Shown one piece after another: positions 6,501 to 12,821 of a stretch of 12,821 bases of DNA (the first letter of the stretch is position 1; each line of letters starts with the position of its first letter). The notes beneath the pieces were generated by a model. The model saw only the letters and a list, made by a program, of their open reading frames with translations, had not been told where the DNA came from and searched no databases. Both the position numbers and the translations under genes were made by a program. The DNA is from Saprospiraceae bacterium. GTDB taxonomy: Bacteria; Bacteroidota; Bacteroidia; Chitinophagales; Saprospiraceae. Location: contig JADZBJ010000119.1 in assembly GCA_020852155.1 (NCBI GenBank), positions 1-12,821 of the forward strand, read 5' to 3'.

Positions 6501-7633
6501 ACATCCGATATTTTCAGTTTGATGTGGTAGGTCTGGCACGGCACAACATTCACCGTGGCCTGCATTTTTTTTGTAAAACCGTCGTATTGAATTTCCGTGG
6601 TAGCGGGGCCGGTTGCTGCCGGAATTCCACAAAAATCAGGAAAATACGCCGGGTTATTGTTCATATTATGGGTGTACAGATTGGAATTCAGTATGTCATT
6701 GATCGTATTGATCGAAACAGGCTGAAGCGATGTCGGCACCAAAGCCAGGTTTTGCGACCCGACGATACCGGGGCCTGAAATGAAAAAACCAAACACGTCA
6801 TTGAATTGCGATCCAACCCACTCACAGTATTCTTCCGAGGCAAAAACGTATTCAAAAACGATAGGGCTTTGCGTCGGCGTAAAATCGAATTCCAGCACAC
6901 ACCGGTCGTAAATGGTGCCGCCCGCCAGCATGGCCAGTTCGGAATCAAAAACTATTGAATTCAGGTTTGTTCCTCCATTGTGTCGGTTATTAGGTCCTAA
7001 AGCGATGTTCGTATTACCGGTGGCCATGATGATGCCGTTGTCAAAACCGATATTACTCAAACCGTTGCTGAAAGTGCCGATTTGAGTTGAGTCGCCACTG
7101 TAAGAGACATTGGCAATATCGAAGCAATCGCCACCGATCAGCACATCCCTGACCAAAGCCGTTGGCGTCATGCCGCGCTGCACCTGTAAATTGGTTACTT
7201 CTGACAGGTTGAGCGCCGGTTTTTCTTCCTGACAATCTATGCACGCCACGGATATCATTTGATGCGGATGTTGCGTGGATTCATCCCACGAGCAAGGGTA
7301 TTTCAGGTAAAATGTCGTTTGGGCTGCCGGGGCTTTAAATTGCCAGGCATGCTGGTTTTGTACAAGTGGCTGTTGATCGTTGCCCCCAAAAACAGATGGC
7401 GTACAAAAGGGCATTTCAGGCGAAGCCGGTAATGCCAACTGATAGGTTCGGCCGGGTAACAGGTGGTTAACCTGAAAGGGATTCCATGTTCCGGACAGCA
7501 CGATTTCGCTTCGGTTTTTTCGGGCGTCCAATTCAGGGATAAGTGGCGTTTGTGTCTGGGCGCTTGTTTCAAGAAAGGAAAAACAACAAGCCAGAATAGA
7601 CAAGATGGTAGGTGGAGTGCAAGTGTTGTTCAT
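3575..7633 (-). CDS. Giant multidomain surface adhesin: choice-of-anchor L, Ig/SprB-like repeats, T9SS type B (CHU_C) sorting domain
   Basis: The ATG at 7633 gives a 1352-residue protein with a signal peptide ending near residue 26 (ETSAQ). The frame extends to a TTG at 7783, but that overlaps a promoter match and destroys the signal peptide. Approximate order: N-terminal region 27-160; choice-of-anchor L 160-395 (GFDNGIIMATG, then EYVFASEEYCEWVGSQFNDV); Calx-beta-like 396-505 (NGVDYTGMPASIIIPAG, EGNETI); PKD/SprB-like repeats 505-828; three Ig-like repeats of ~83 residues at 828-1078, each ending in a GTYxLxxxNxxNGC-type motif; another SprB-like repeat 1078-1160; a further beta domain 1160-1250; and a gliding-motility-type C-terminal domain 1250-1352 (IYIPNAFTPD, FQIFNRWGEMVF, GWDGNHKG). 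That last domain is the type B T9SS signal, so export and surface attachment are expected. SprB-like proteins in this phylum act in adhesion or gliding; the exact ligand is unknown. PorP/SprF lies downstream. Confidence 0.93.
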   Translation of the reverse strand: MNNTCTPPTILSILACCFSFLETSAQTQTPLIPELDARKNRSEIVLSGTWNPFQVNHLLPGRTYQLALPASPEMPFCTPSVFGGNDQQPLVQNQHAWQFKAPAAQTTFYLKYPCSWDESTQHPHQMISVACIDCQEEKPALNLSEVTNLQVQRGMTPTALVRDVLIGGDCFDIANVSYSGDSTQIGTFSNGLSNIGFDNGIIMATGNTNIALGPNNRHNGGTNLNSIVFDSELAMLAGGTIYDRCVLEFDFTPTQSPIVFEYVFASEEYCEWVGSQFNDVFGFFISGPGIVGSQNLALVPTSLQPVSINTINDILNSNLYTHNMNNNPAYFPDFCGIPAATGPATTEIQYDGFTKKMQATVNVVPCQTYHIKLKISDVADGNWDSAVFLRAGSFNAGGNASVDWQISTDQTNQMAHEGCSQVNLVFDRIGTNTTNALNVPFLLSGTATNGVDYTGMPASIIIPAGQDKVVYPITIINDGIIEGNETIIIRPNNPCSCLNPETSIIITDANSFAATADTVALCGPGVSALNAHITGGLSPFTYLWSSGATTTGINAPLTATDASYTVTITDACNNSSTATALLRINPPPTAQIASTPQICPGGTGQMQIQFSGNGPFDFQYSINTNIQPVVSNITQNPYILNINQTGQYQLLNITDGGGCVGTVGGPANVTTSTLSMNAIGVPVTCFGASTGAIQTSVSGGQMPFHFVWSGPVALPPDVPAQSALSSGTYTVTLIDAAGCTDVETILLSEPTDIVATAQSSGMANCANPTGGAIQLGASGGASGYTYIWSNGATTQNINNLGQGSYSVTVTDANSCKKIASATVNGDFVPPAVTANASNIITCLNTTANLNSVVTPATGNYDYAWVAPTGVTTLTGQASAQATTGTGGTYQLEVTNNANGCTAQTSVMVTENRTPPGANAGPDALINCIVQQVSLSGQNNPQGANYQYLWTAANGGVITGGVNAPAVQATAGGTYNLQITNTINGCTSTDATAVTVDTLRPTAVIAPADLLTCSVTEITLQATSSSANTQYNWTASSGGNIVSGATSLTPVVDHTGTYQLRLSNNVNGCSRTLGIDVEEETNKPVDILPQKSDATCKGNDGKIEFVNVQGGIQPILYSIDNGQTFLDKTLFENLSGGAYSLVVQDANGCEYAENLTLTQAPNPVIELEPFHQIQLGETVDLRALIPSGFPITSIDTLIWTPLEGLIFDSIGKLTIPELMKPIAYPTGNMTYTVTLVDVNGCTATDRTTIEVDQTPLIYIPNAFTPDHSKGGNDLVYISAKIGQVKRVKSFQIFNRWGEMVFQRLNFLPNDPQFGWDGNHKGKPLNPAVFGYWAEIELINGQSLQFEGDITLIR

Positions 7634-7780
7634 AACACGTTGAAAGATGATTAAAAACGGCAGTAACAGATGTCCGAGGACAGCAGTTATTATAATTTCG
7701 TACCAGAACACGAGATTACGGCGGGAAAGACAACAGGAGAAGCCGTATTGCAAAGGATTAGGTGTTAATTGGAGCGACTG

Positions 7781-7788
7781 CAAAAGTA
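7781..7788 (-). promoter_or_regulatory. Putative Bacteroidota promoter (-7 element) for the adhesin gene
   Basis: The minus strand reads TACTTTTG, an exact match to the Bacteroidota TAnnTTTG element, with a long A-tract directly upstream. A -33 TTG at normal spacing is not clear. It would start a transcript near 7774 with a ~140-base leader before the ATG at 7633. It lies downstream of the peptidase terminator, as expected for an independent unit. Confidence 0.5.
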
Positions 7789-7872
7789 TTTTTTTTTTTA
7801 ATTGATCGCTTGAAAAATCAAAATTTAACGTGGGCAGCCAAGAGGTTGTTTAAATTTGAAGTTTACAAAAAT

Positions 7873-7902
7873 GGCCGCATCGGGATCCTTCCCAATGCGG
7901 CC
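7873..7902 (-). terminator. Rho-independent terminator of the zinc peptidase gene
   Basis: A 13-bp stem (GGCCGCAT, one mismatch, then GGGA) with a 4-base loop ends in GGCC and is followed on the minus strand by ATTTTTG. It begins 22 bases after the peptidase stop codon at 7925. Its position and T-run fit an intrinsic terminator separating the peptidase from the adhesin gene. Confidence 0.85.
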
Positions 7903-7924
7903 TCGTGGTTTTAACTTGTCAATA

Positions 7925-8605
7925 TTAATCGCGGCTGCCCAGCAAACTCCAGAGCAGGTAAAGGAACTGCACCAAAGCAGCCAGCGCTGCTGAAACATAA
8001 GTCATGGCAGCCCATGTGAGGGCGTCTTTTGCGCCGTCGTACTCAGCGCCACGTGCGAATCCGCTTTCATCCAGCCAGGCCAAAGCGCGGCGGCTGGCGT
8101 CGAATTCGACAGGAAGCGTTACCAGGCTGAACAGGGTCGTGATACCGAAAGCCACCAACGCAATGATGAGCAGAATCGGGCTTTTCATCATGCCCATTCC
8201 CGCGAGACCAAACATGAAAAGGTATTGTTGAATACCCGCAGCAAAATTGACGATGGGTACCATTTGCGAGCGCATTTGCAGGAAACTGTACTGCGTGGCA
8301 TGCTGTACGGCGTGACCGCATTCGTGCGAGGCGACGGCTGCGGCAGCAACACTGCGGCCGTGGTAAACATCATAACTGAGGTTGACCGTACGGTCGGCCG
8401 GATTGTAGTGGTCGGTCAGTTGTCCATCTACTTGTGTGATGTTGACATCATTCAGTCCATAGTGGCGCAACATGGTGGCGGCTACTTCGGCGCCGCTCAT
8501 GCCGTTTTGGAGGCCGACTTCAGAATAGCGACGGAATTTGCTTTTCAGTACTGAACTCAGGATGAACCCGATGCCCATGAAAACCAAACTGATGAGTAAT
8601 AGCAT
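7925..8605 (-). CDS. Membrane zinc metallopeptidase, YugP family (Zn_peptidase_2)
   Basis: The ATG at 8605 gives 226 residues, the usual length of the YugP family. An N-terminal membrane segment (residues 1-20) is followed by DHYNPADRTVNLSYDVYHGR, then the zinc motif SHECGHAVQH (HExxH at 94-98). Next come two hydrophobic segments, the conserved LPVEFDASRRAL motif thought to supply further active-site residues, and a C-terminal membrane helix. The family is predicted to be a membrane-bound zinc-dependent protease whose substrates are poorly known. An in-frame TTG at 8740 would add 45 residues, but a good promoter lies inside that extension, so the ATG is preferred. The gene has its own promoter and terminator and so appears monocistronic. 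Confidence 0.95.
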   Translation of the reverse strand: MLLLISLVFMGIGFILSSVLKSKFRRYSEVGLQNGMSGAEVAATMLRHYGLNDVNITQVDGQLTDHYNPADRTVNLSYDVYHGRSVAAAAVASHECGHAVQHATQYSFLQMRSQMVPIVNFAAGIQQYLFMFGLAGMGMMKSPILLIIALVAFGITTLFSLVTLPVEFDASRRALAWLDESGFARGAEYDGAKDALTWAAMTYVSAALAALVQFLYLLWSLLGSRD

Positions 8606-8706
8606 ATTTTTTGAAATTGATTTTGTGATGAATGCAGGGCGTAACTCTCGCGTTGTTAAAATCTGACTTGAAACGCAAAGAACACCCAAAAGTAATTTGA
8701 GTTCGA

Positions 8707-8714
8707 CAAATGTA
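8707..8714 (-). promoter_or_regulatory. Putative Bacteroidota promoter for the zinc peptidase gene
   Basis: The minus strand reads TACATTTG, an exact TAnnTTTG match, with TTTG 23 bases upstream as a loosely spaced -33 element. Transcription would start near 8700, giving a ~95-base leader to the ATG at 8605. Since this lies downstream of the alternative TTG start at 8740, it argues for the shorter protein. Confidence 0.6.
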
Positions 8715-8795
8715 CTCAATTTTCCTGTTGAATAAACCAAATTGTCGTCAAATTAGGGCAGGAAAGCCCTCTTTAAATTTTCAAAATCACAAAAA

Positions 8796-9476
8796 TCAGG
8801 GTAAATACTTCGAGCCTTCGCGACGAGTGAGCGGCGCGAGGGCGGTGTTTTTGATAAAATCAGCCACGGCGTCGGGGTTGTGTTTGGCATACTGACGCAA
8901 GGCCCAGCCGGCTGCTTTTTGAATAAAAAATTCTTTCGAGCCTGATAGTCGCCGGATGTAATCGAACAGCAGATCAGTGTCGGTTTTGTCCTTGTACGTC
9001 AGTTGAAATATCAGGCAAATGCGTTGCAGCCAGATATTGCCGGAAGCCAGCCACTTTTCGGTAACAGGCCCGATCAGGTGCGGATAGCGCTTGAAATGAA
9101 TGCCGACTAATTTATTGATCCAGTCCACGGTGTCCCACCACGAACGGGTCTGAATAAGTTCTTCGAGCCATTCGATGGCTTCGGCGGGTTGTTTTTTGAT
9201 GGTTTTTTCCAGGGTTTGAAGTCCGAAATAGTGCATTTCACGATGATCGTCGTCAAAGCAGGCGCGCACCAGCGCGATCAGGTCGTCGCCTTGCGGGATG
9301 CCTGCCCCGGCGTGAATTTCCTTGCTGATGGCCACCCATTTGGGGGCAGGCAGGCCAAAAAATTCGAACTGATGCCGCATGTAGGCCATTTGTTGCAGGG
9401 CATAATCCGGATTCCCGGCGGCGCTGAACCGTTCGCGTACGAGGTTGAGGTAATCTTTTGTCGGTAAATGGTGCAT
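8796..9476 (-). CDS. DNA alkylation repair protein, AlkD-family HEAT-repeat DNA glycosylase
   Basis: The ATG at 9476 gives 226 residues (MHHLPTKDYLNLVRERF), close to the ~230 of AlkD. An upstream in-frame start at 9578 would add an unlikely 34-residue leader. The family's SWWDTVDWI motif is at 112-120, NIWLQRICLIFQL at 147-159 and FFIQKAAGWALRQYAKHNP at 183-201. By spacing, Trp114, Asp118, Arg152 and Trp191 line up with Trp109, Asp113, Arg148 and Trp187 of Bacillus cereus AlkD, so the catalytic set looks intact. AlkD enzymes excise positively charged N3- and N7-alkylated purines in the cytoplasm without flipping the base. The gene is divergent from the lipoprotein/vWA pair. I found no clean TAnnTTTG promoter immediately upstream. 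Confidence 0.93.
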   Translation of the reverse strand: MHHLPTKDYLNLVRERFSAAGNPDYALQQMAYMRHQFEFFGLPAPKWVAISKEIHAGAGIPQGDDLIALVRACFDDDHREMHYFGLQTLEKTIKKQPAEAIEWLEELIQTRSWWDTVDWINKLVGIHFKRYPHLIGPVTEKWLASGNIWLQRICLIFQLTYKDKTDTDLLFDYIRRLSGSKEFFIQKAAGWALRQYAKHNPDAVADFIKNTALAPLTRREGSKYLP

Positions 9477-9516
9477 TGACAATATGATTTTTTTAAATAA
9501 TTTTTGACTAAAACGC

Positions 9517-9548
9517 TTGCAACTCGCGTTGTTGTTCCGATACCTTTG
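9517..9548 (+). promoter_or_regulatory. Putative Bacteroidota promoter for the lipoprotein/vWA operon or its leader ORF
   Basis: TTG at 9517-9519 and TACCTTTG at 9541-9548, separated by 21 bases, match the Bacteroidota -33/-7 pattern. Transcription would start near 9555, about 15 bases before a 30-codon ORF and about 257 bases before the lipoprotein start codon. Confidence 0.6.
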
Positions 9549-9569
9549 CCCAACCAAAATTGAAAACCA

Positions 9570-9662
9570 ATGATACACTATTCAGCCTGTCTGCCCCAAC
9601 GACGCTTTACCCGCTACTACGTAAAGCCCAACAAACGGCTTATCCTGATTCCGAACTTTTAA
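9570..9662 (+). CDS. Possible 30-residue small protein or leader peptide
   Basis: The ORF begins with ATG about 15 bases after the predicted transcription start and encodes a basic, aromatic-rich peptide with five Arg, two Lys and three Tyr. It begins MIHYSACLPQ and ends LILIPNF. I recognise no family and no run of one amino acid that would indicate classic attenuation. It may be a real small gene, a leader peptide for the downstream operon, or chance. Its support is the promoter position only. Confidence 0.3.
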   Translation: MIHYSACLPQRRFTRYYVKPNKRLILIPNF

Positions 9663-9811
9663 TGACGCGTTTTCGATGCGCCTTCAAGCGTGTCGCCTGT
9701 CACTGTTTTAGCGGTGGCTAATTTCGACACATATCACACGCCTGACACTTTAATGGTCTGTCAGGTATTCTTCATCACTGTTTTCCCAATCATAATTTTT
9801 CCATTTGAACA

Positions 9812-11197
9812 ATGATTTACCAACGATTTCCCTTAGTGCATGTTTTAGCGTTCGTTTTGCTGTTTCAGGTTGGTTGCAGCCTCAAAGAAACGGAATCCTT
9901 GCGGCCTAATGCCAATTGCCCCAATGCTCCCGTAGCAGCGTTTAGCATGAACGATTCAGTTTGCGTAGCGCCATGCACCATTACTTTTACGAACAATTCC
10001 AGCACGGGCGGCGACTTGACCTACCAATGGGATTTCAAGAACGGCTTTACCAGCGAAGCTTTTAACCCTTCTGCTCAGGTTTACAGCACACCAGGCCAAT
10101 ATGAAATCAGTCTGACCGTCACCAACAGCGACAGTTGCAGCACCATTGCCCGCAAAGCCCTGAGGGTACGCCGCAATCCACTAATCAGCGTCAGCGGCGG
10201 CGACGCTGTTATGCTGGGCGCAACACAACGCCCGTCATCCCTCGATTATCACTGCCTTTACCTCCAGGGGTCAACCATAAAATCCCTGACGCTGAATGCA
10301 CAAGGACAGCTGAACGGAGGTTCTGAACGGACACTTTTTTCGGATATCACCAGCATCAAGGCAACTGACCGCAACGGCGGTTTTATCGTAACGGGCAAAA
10401 ACGGTACTTCAGCCAGAATTGGCGTGGTGAACAGCAGCCAGCAAATAGCAACGCCAAACCTTGATTTTCAATTTCAAAATTCCAGCTCGTCAGTGGCCAC
10501 CGGCGCCAACTCGGCTGGAAATGACTACCTCGTTACAGGTTATCGAAAAATCAGCGCCGACAACTATCCTGCATTTACCTACTTCAATGTGGATGGCACT
10601 GTGAAAGCCAACAGATCGTATGCTACCGTAGATAAAACCAATTACATCGGCTTGTCGGTCATTCAAAAAGGCAGCAACGAATTTTTGATCGCTACCCGTT
10701 ACACCCCAAATGAAACCACGGCGGGACAGATCATTGCGGTGAATGCTGCGGGAGATATTCTGGCGACACAAACGCTTTCGCCGGTGGCCATCCCTTCCAA
10801 AATCATTGCCATCAACAATGGTTTTGCCGTCATTGGCAAGGGCATTGATGGCAAGTACTACGTCGCCGGACTGGATGTTAACTACACCGTCATCTGGAGT
10901 AAACAGTTGCCCGCAGTCACAGAAGTGCGCGACGTGGTCAAAGCGTCGGACAACAACCTCATTGTTTGTGGTCAGGCGCAAGACGGCAAACGACTTTACT
11001 TAGCCAAAGTGTCCGTTTCCGGCACACACGCGCTGGTTTGGGAAAAACACTATGAAGATTCAGCGGCGACGCTTACAGGTGTTTCCATTGGCGCGATCCC
11101 AAACAGCGGCGGCTATATCGTGGCGGCCAACCATTTCAACACCATCAACCAATTGTACATCCTGTTAATTGACGAGCAGGGTAACGAAAAAAACTGA
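9812..11197 (+). CDS. PKD-domain probable lipoprotein with propeller-like C-terminal region
   Basis: The 461-residue protein has a hydrophobic N-terminus and a Cys at residue 22 in FQVGC, a relaxed lipobox (Gln rather than Leu at -3), so lipid anchoring is likely but not certain. Residues ~40-120 form a PKD domain: PVAAFSMNDSVCVAPCTITFTNNS, then YQWDFKNGF and YSTPGQYEISLTVTNSDSC. From ~130 to the end, short strand repeats with GGFIVTGKNG, NDYLVTGYRK, NGFAVIGKGI and NNLIVCGQAQ recur roughly every 45-60 residues, suggesting a beta-propeller. No catalytic motif is seen. The vWA protein gene starts 14 bases downstream, so the two are probably one operon and may act together at the cell surface. 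The specific role is unknown. Confidence 0.85.
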   Translation: MIYQRFPLVHVLAFVLLFQVGCSLKETESLRPNANCPNAPVAAFSMNDSVCVAPCTITFTNNSSTGGDLTYQWDFKNGFTSEAFNPSAQVYSTPGQYEISLTVTNSDSCSTIARKALRVRRNPLISVSGGDAVMLGATQRPSSLDYHCLYLQGSTIKSLTLNAQGQLNGGSERTLFSDITSIKATDRNGGFIVTGKNGTSARIGVVNSSQQIATPNLDFQFQNSSSSVATGANSAGNDYLVTGYRKISADNYPAFTYFNVDGTVKANRSYATVDKTNYIGLSVIQKGSNEFLIATRYTPNETTAGQIIAVNAAGDILATQTLSPVAIPSKIIAINNGFAVIGKGIDGKYYVAGLDVNYTVIWSKQLPAVTEVRDVVKASDNNLIVCGQAQDGKRLYLAKVSVSGTHALVWEKHYEDSAATLTGVSIGAIPNSGGYIVAANHFNTINQLYILLIDEQGNEKN

Positions 11198-11211
11198 AAT
11201 CCAACTCCATT

Positions 11212-12821
11212 ATGTTTAGAACATCTTTCTCCACATTTATTTATCCAATCGCGTTGCTTTTGGGCGTGATTGCGCCGCAAATGGCTCAGGCATCTATTTC
11301 GCCGTCTTCTGCTAACCTCAGCGGCGCTGTCGGCACTGAAGTAACCCTGGAATTTACCGTCGGTGCTGCCGACGGCGACTGTACCTGGAGCATTGTACCC
11401 ACGAATTCTACTACCCCACTCACCGCCGCACAACTGAACAGCGCAGGTTTGTCGTTTGCGACAGCCAATGGCGGAGAACAAATAACAGTTCGTTACCGAC
11501 CGGCAGCGGCGCACAGCGCTTGCCCGTCTGTTGCGACTTATCGTTTGATGGCTGCGCCAGTAGCAGGTGGCTCTTCGTTTTTTTCGACGATGAACTTATG
11601 TAAAAAAACGCTTGAAACTGTCGTAAAACCCATTGAAGTCGTCATTGTCGCCGACGTATCCGGCAGCATGGGCGAAGTAGCGATTTGTGACTGTGGCGCA
11701 GGGCCGCGCGCGACAACTGAACCCTGCACGGCGACGGAAAATGCCGGTGGAGAAACCAAAATGACTTACCTGAAACGCGAATTAAACGCGGCAATGACGG
11801 TACTGAAACCGTATTTCAGCGACGCAGCCGGGCAAAACAAGGTGGCATTGGTCACTTTTGAAGACATCCCCCACCTCGAACAAGGCTTAACAGCATTTAA
11901 TGCAGTTGACCTGACGGCCAAAATCAATGGCCTCATGCCGCTTGGTGTTACGGCTATGGGAGAGGGTATTCGAATGGCCGCCAACCAGTTCTCGCCCAAT
12001 GCCGTCAATGCTGACGACGATCCGATCAGGGTGATTTTATTGTTTACCAATGGCATGCAAAATGCGGGCGATCAGGTGAGTGTTTCCGGCGGAAATGTGA
12101 TGATCGGCGCAACAGCCCTCAATTCCATTCGCCGCAATATCAAGATCATTCCTTACGCCATTTTTACGCCGGAAGGAACTTATGCGCAAACATTGCGGGA
12201 TATGGCTTCCGCCAATGGCATGAGCAGCGACAACCTGACCACCACGCCTTATATCTGCCAGATTGATCGCCCGTTGCGACAAAACTGGGTCAATTCGGCC
12301 GATGCACTGGGCAGCCCCAAAATGGTGCATTTCACCTCAAATACGACCTCAAACAAAACCGGTACAGAAACTTTTGCCATCACTGAAAATCTCGAAAACC
12401 TCGCCGTTGGGGTGAGCCTCAACCAAAATGCCGCCATTCAAAGCCTGAAAATTGAAAAAATGGTCGCAGGTGTGTGGACAGACATCACATCCAAAGGCGT
12501 TATGACGCCCGGCGGCGTGACGGCTGCCTATCAGGCCGTGCATTTCAAATATCCGCTGGCAGGCGTGGGCGCCAGTGCTTCCGGCGATTATCGCGTAACG
12601 CTTGGCGTGAGCCAAAATGTGGTCAGTTATGATGTCAGCGCGGTAGTGGACGACAAGGGCCTCAAAGATTACTTCTTCAACAGTCCATTGCTGGGCGCAG
12701 GCGAGCAGTTATACCTCGGCACGCACCTGCTTCAAAAAGCGGTTACGCCAACACCCGTGACCAACGCTACGGTTAATGCCATTATTTACAAACCGAAAAA
12801 GTCGTTGAACAATGGCTTTGC
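11212..12821 (+). CDS. Secreted von Willebrand factor A domain protein, 3'-truncated by the window edge
   Basis: The frame is open from the ATG at 11212 to the window end (536 codons plus two bases), so the C-terminus is missing. A signal peptide ends near residue 27 (QMAQA). Residues ~28-140 look like an Ig-type domain (SISPSSANLSGAVGTEVTLEF). The vWA domain spans about 143-330: VIVADVSGSM gives the DxSxS part of the MIDAS (Asp148, Ser150, Ser152), and GVTAMGEGI supplies Thr247. The usual Asp of the third MIDAS segment is Asn280 (FTNG instead of TDG). A Cys-containing insertion of about 30 residues (CDCGAGP through ETK) follows the DxSGS loop. The region after ~360 (TSNKTGTETFAITENLENLAV) is beta-rich. 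vWA domains bind protein ligands through a metal ion; the ligand is unknown. The lipoprotein gene ends 14 bases upstream, so they are probably co-transcribed. Confidence 0.9.
   Translation, partial: MFRTSFSTFIYPIALLLGVIAPQMAQASISPSSANLSGAVGTEVTLEFTVGAADGDCTWSIVPTNSTTPLTAAQLNSAGLSFATANGGEQITVRYRPAAAHSACPSVATYRLMAAPVAGGSSFFSTMNLCKKTLETVVKPIEVVIVADVSGSMGEVAICDCGAGPRATTEPCTATENAGGETKMTYLKRELNAAMTVLKPYFSDAAGQNKVALVTFEDIPHLEQGLTAFNAVDLTAKINGLMPLGVTAMGEGIRMAANQFSPNAVNADDDPIRVILLFTNGMQNAGDQVSVSGGNVMIGATALNSIRRNIKIIPYAIFTPEGTYAQTLRDMASANGMSSDNLTTTPYICQIDRPLRQNWVNSADALGSPKMVHFTSNTTSNKTGTETFAITENLENLAVGVSLNQNAAIQSLKIEKMVAGVWTDITSKGVMTPGGVTAAYQAVHFKYPLAGVGASASGDYRVTLGVSQNVVSYDVSAVVDDKGLKDYFFNSPLLGAGEQLYLGTHLLQKAVTPTPVTNATVNAIIYKPKKSLNNGF

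Larger units (their letters stand above)
9477..9811. other. Divergent intergenic region with promoter, short ORF and small hairpin
   Basis: This spacer separates the minus-strand AlkD-like gene from the plus-strand lipoprotein gene. It holds the plus-strand promoter and 30-codon ORF described separately. A perfect 7-bp inverted repeat, CCTGACA/TGTCAGG (9741-9747 and 9759-9765, 11-base loop), lies in the presumed leader and has no T-run after it. Nothing else is recognisable. Confidence 0.55.

Noticed and set aside
7634..7783. 50-residue N-terminal extension of the adhesin from a TTG
   Set aside because: The TTG lies within the TAnnTTTG promoter match, and the ATG at 7633 gives a proper signal peptide.
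9477..9578. 34-residue extension of the AlkD-like protein
   Set aside because: The extension does not resemble the family and runs into the divergent promoter region; the ATG at 9476 gives the usual length.
10490..10981. 163-residue minus-strand ORF
   Set aside because: It is antisense to the lipoprotein gene, has no recognisable domain or signal, and its codons simply mirror the real frame.

Overview
The window looks like a chromosome fragment of a Bacteroidota bacterium, most likely a Saprospira-type lineage. The reasons are T9SS cargo domains (a type A sorting domain at the left edge and a type B/CHU_C domain on a giant adhesin), a PorP/SprF-family outer-membrane protein, SprB-like repeats, promoter matches to the Bacteroidota TAnnTTTG element, and few Shine-Dalgarno sequences. 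Base composition is uneven. The first ~840 bases are strongly AT-rich, while the rest is near-balanced to GC-rich, so the left edge reads as accessory or acquired DNA.

Layout: (1) <1-839, + strand, the 3' part of an AT-rich secreted protein with a C-terminal T9SS sorting domain, open at the window edge. (2) 840-1307, no intact gene, but the decayed 3' end of an IS5-like DDE transposase on the minus strand. (3) 1308-7633, a minus-strand block read right to left: a 1352-residue multidomain adhesin with choice-of-anchor L, Ig/SprB-like repeats and a type B sorting domain; a 385-base spacer holding a 159-bp MITE-like palindrome and a second perfect 26-bp inverted repeat; PorP/SprF; iscX; and a KdsC-like HAD phosphatase overlapping iscX. 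(4) 7873-9476, minus strand, a YugP-like membrane zinc peptidase with its own promoter and terminator, and an AlkD-family DNA glycosylase. (5) 9477-9811, a divergent spacer with a good plus-strand promoter, a 30-codon ORF and a small hairpin. (6) 9812 to the end, a plus-strand pair: a PKD-containing probable lipoprotein, then a secreted von Willebrand A protein running off the right edge.

How the genes fit together: the adhesin and PorP/SprF form the classic Bacteroidota pairing of a type B T9SS cargo with its SprF-like partner. The PorP-iscX-kdsC-like run is tightly packed and probably co-transcribed, which joins secretion, Fe-S and HAD-phosphatase genes in an unexpected way. The lipoprotein/vWA pair is probably a second surface-protein operon. 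The most unusual non-coding content is the two abutting palindromes between adhesin and PorP, and the broken transposase with readable frameshifts. I do not see a convincing wholly new multi-gene system. The best leads are the mobile palindrome with its apparent target duplication, the PorP-iscX-kdsC-like cluster and the lipoprotein/vWA operon with its long leader.
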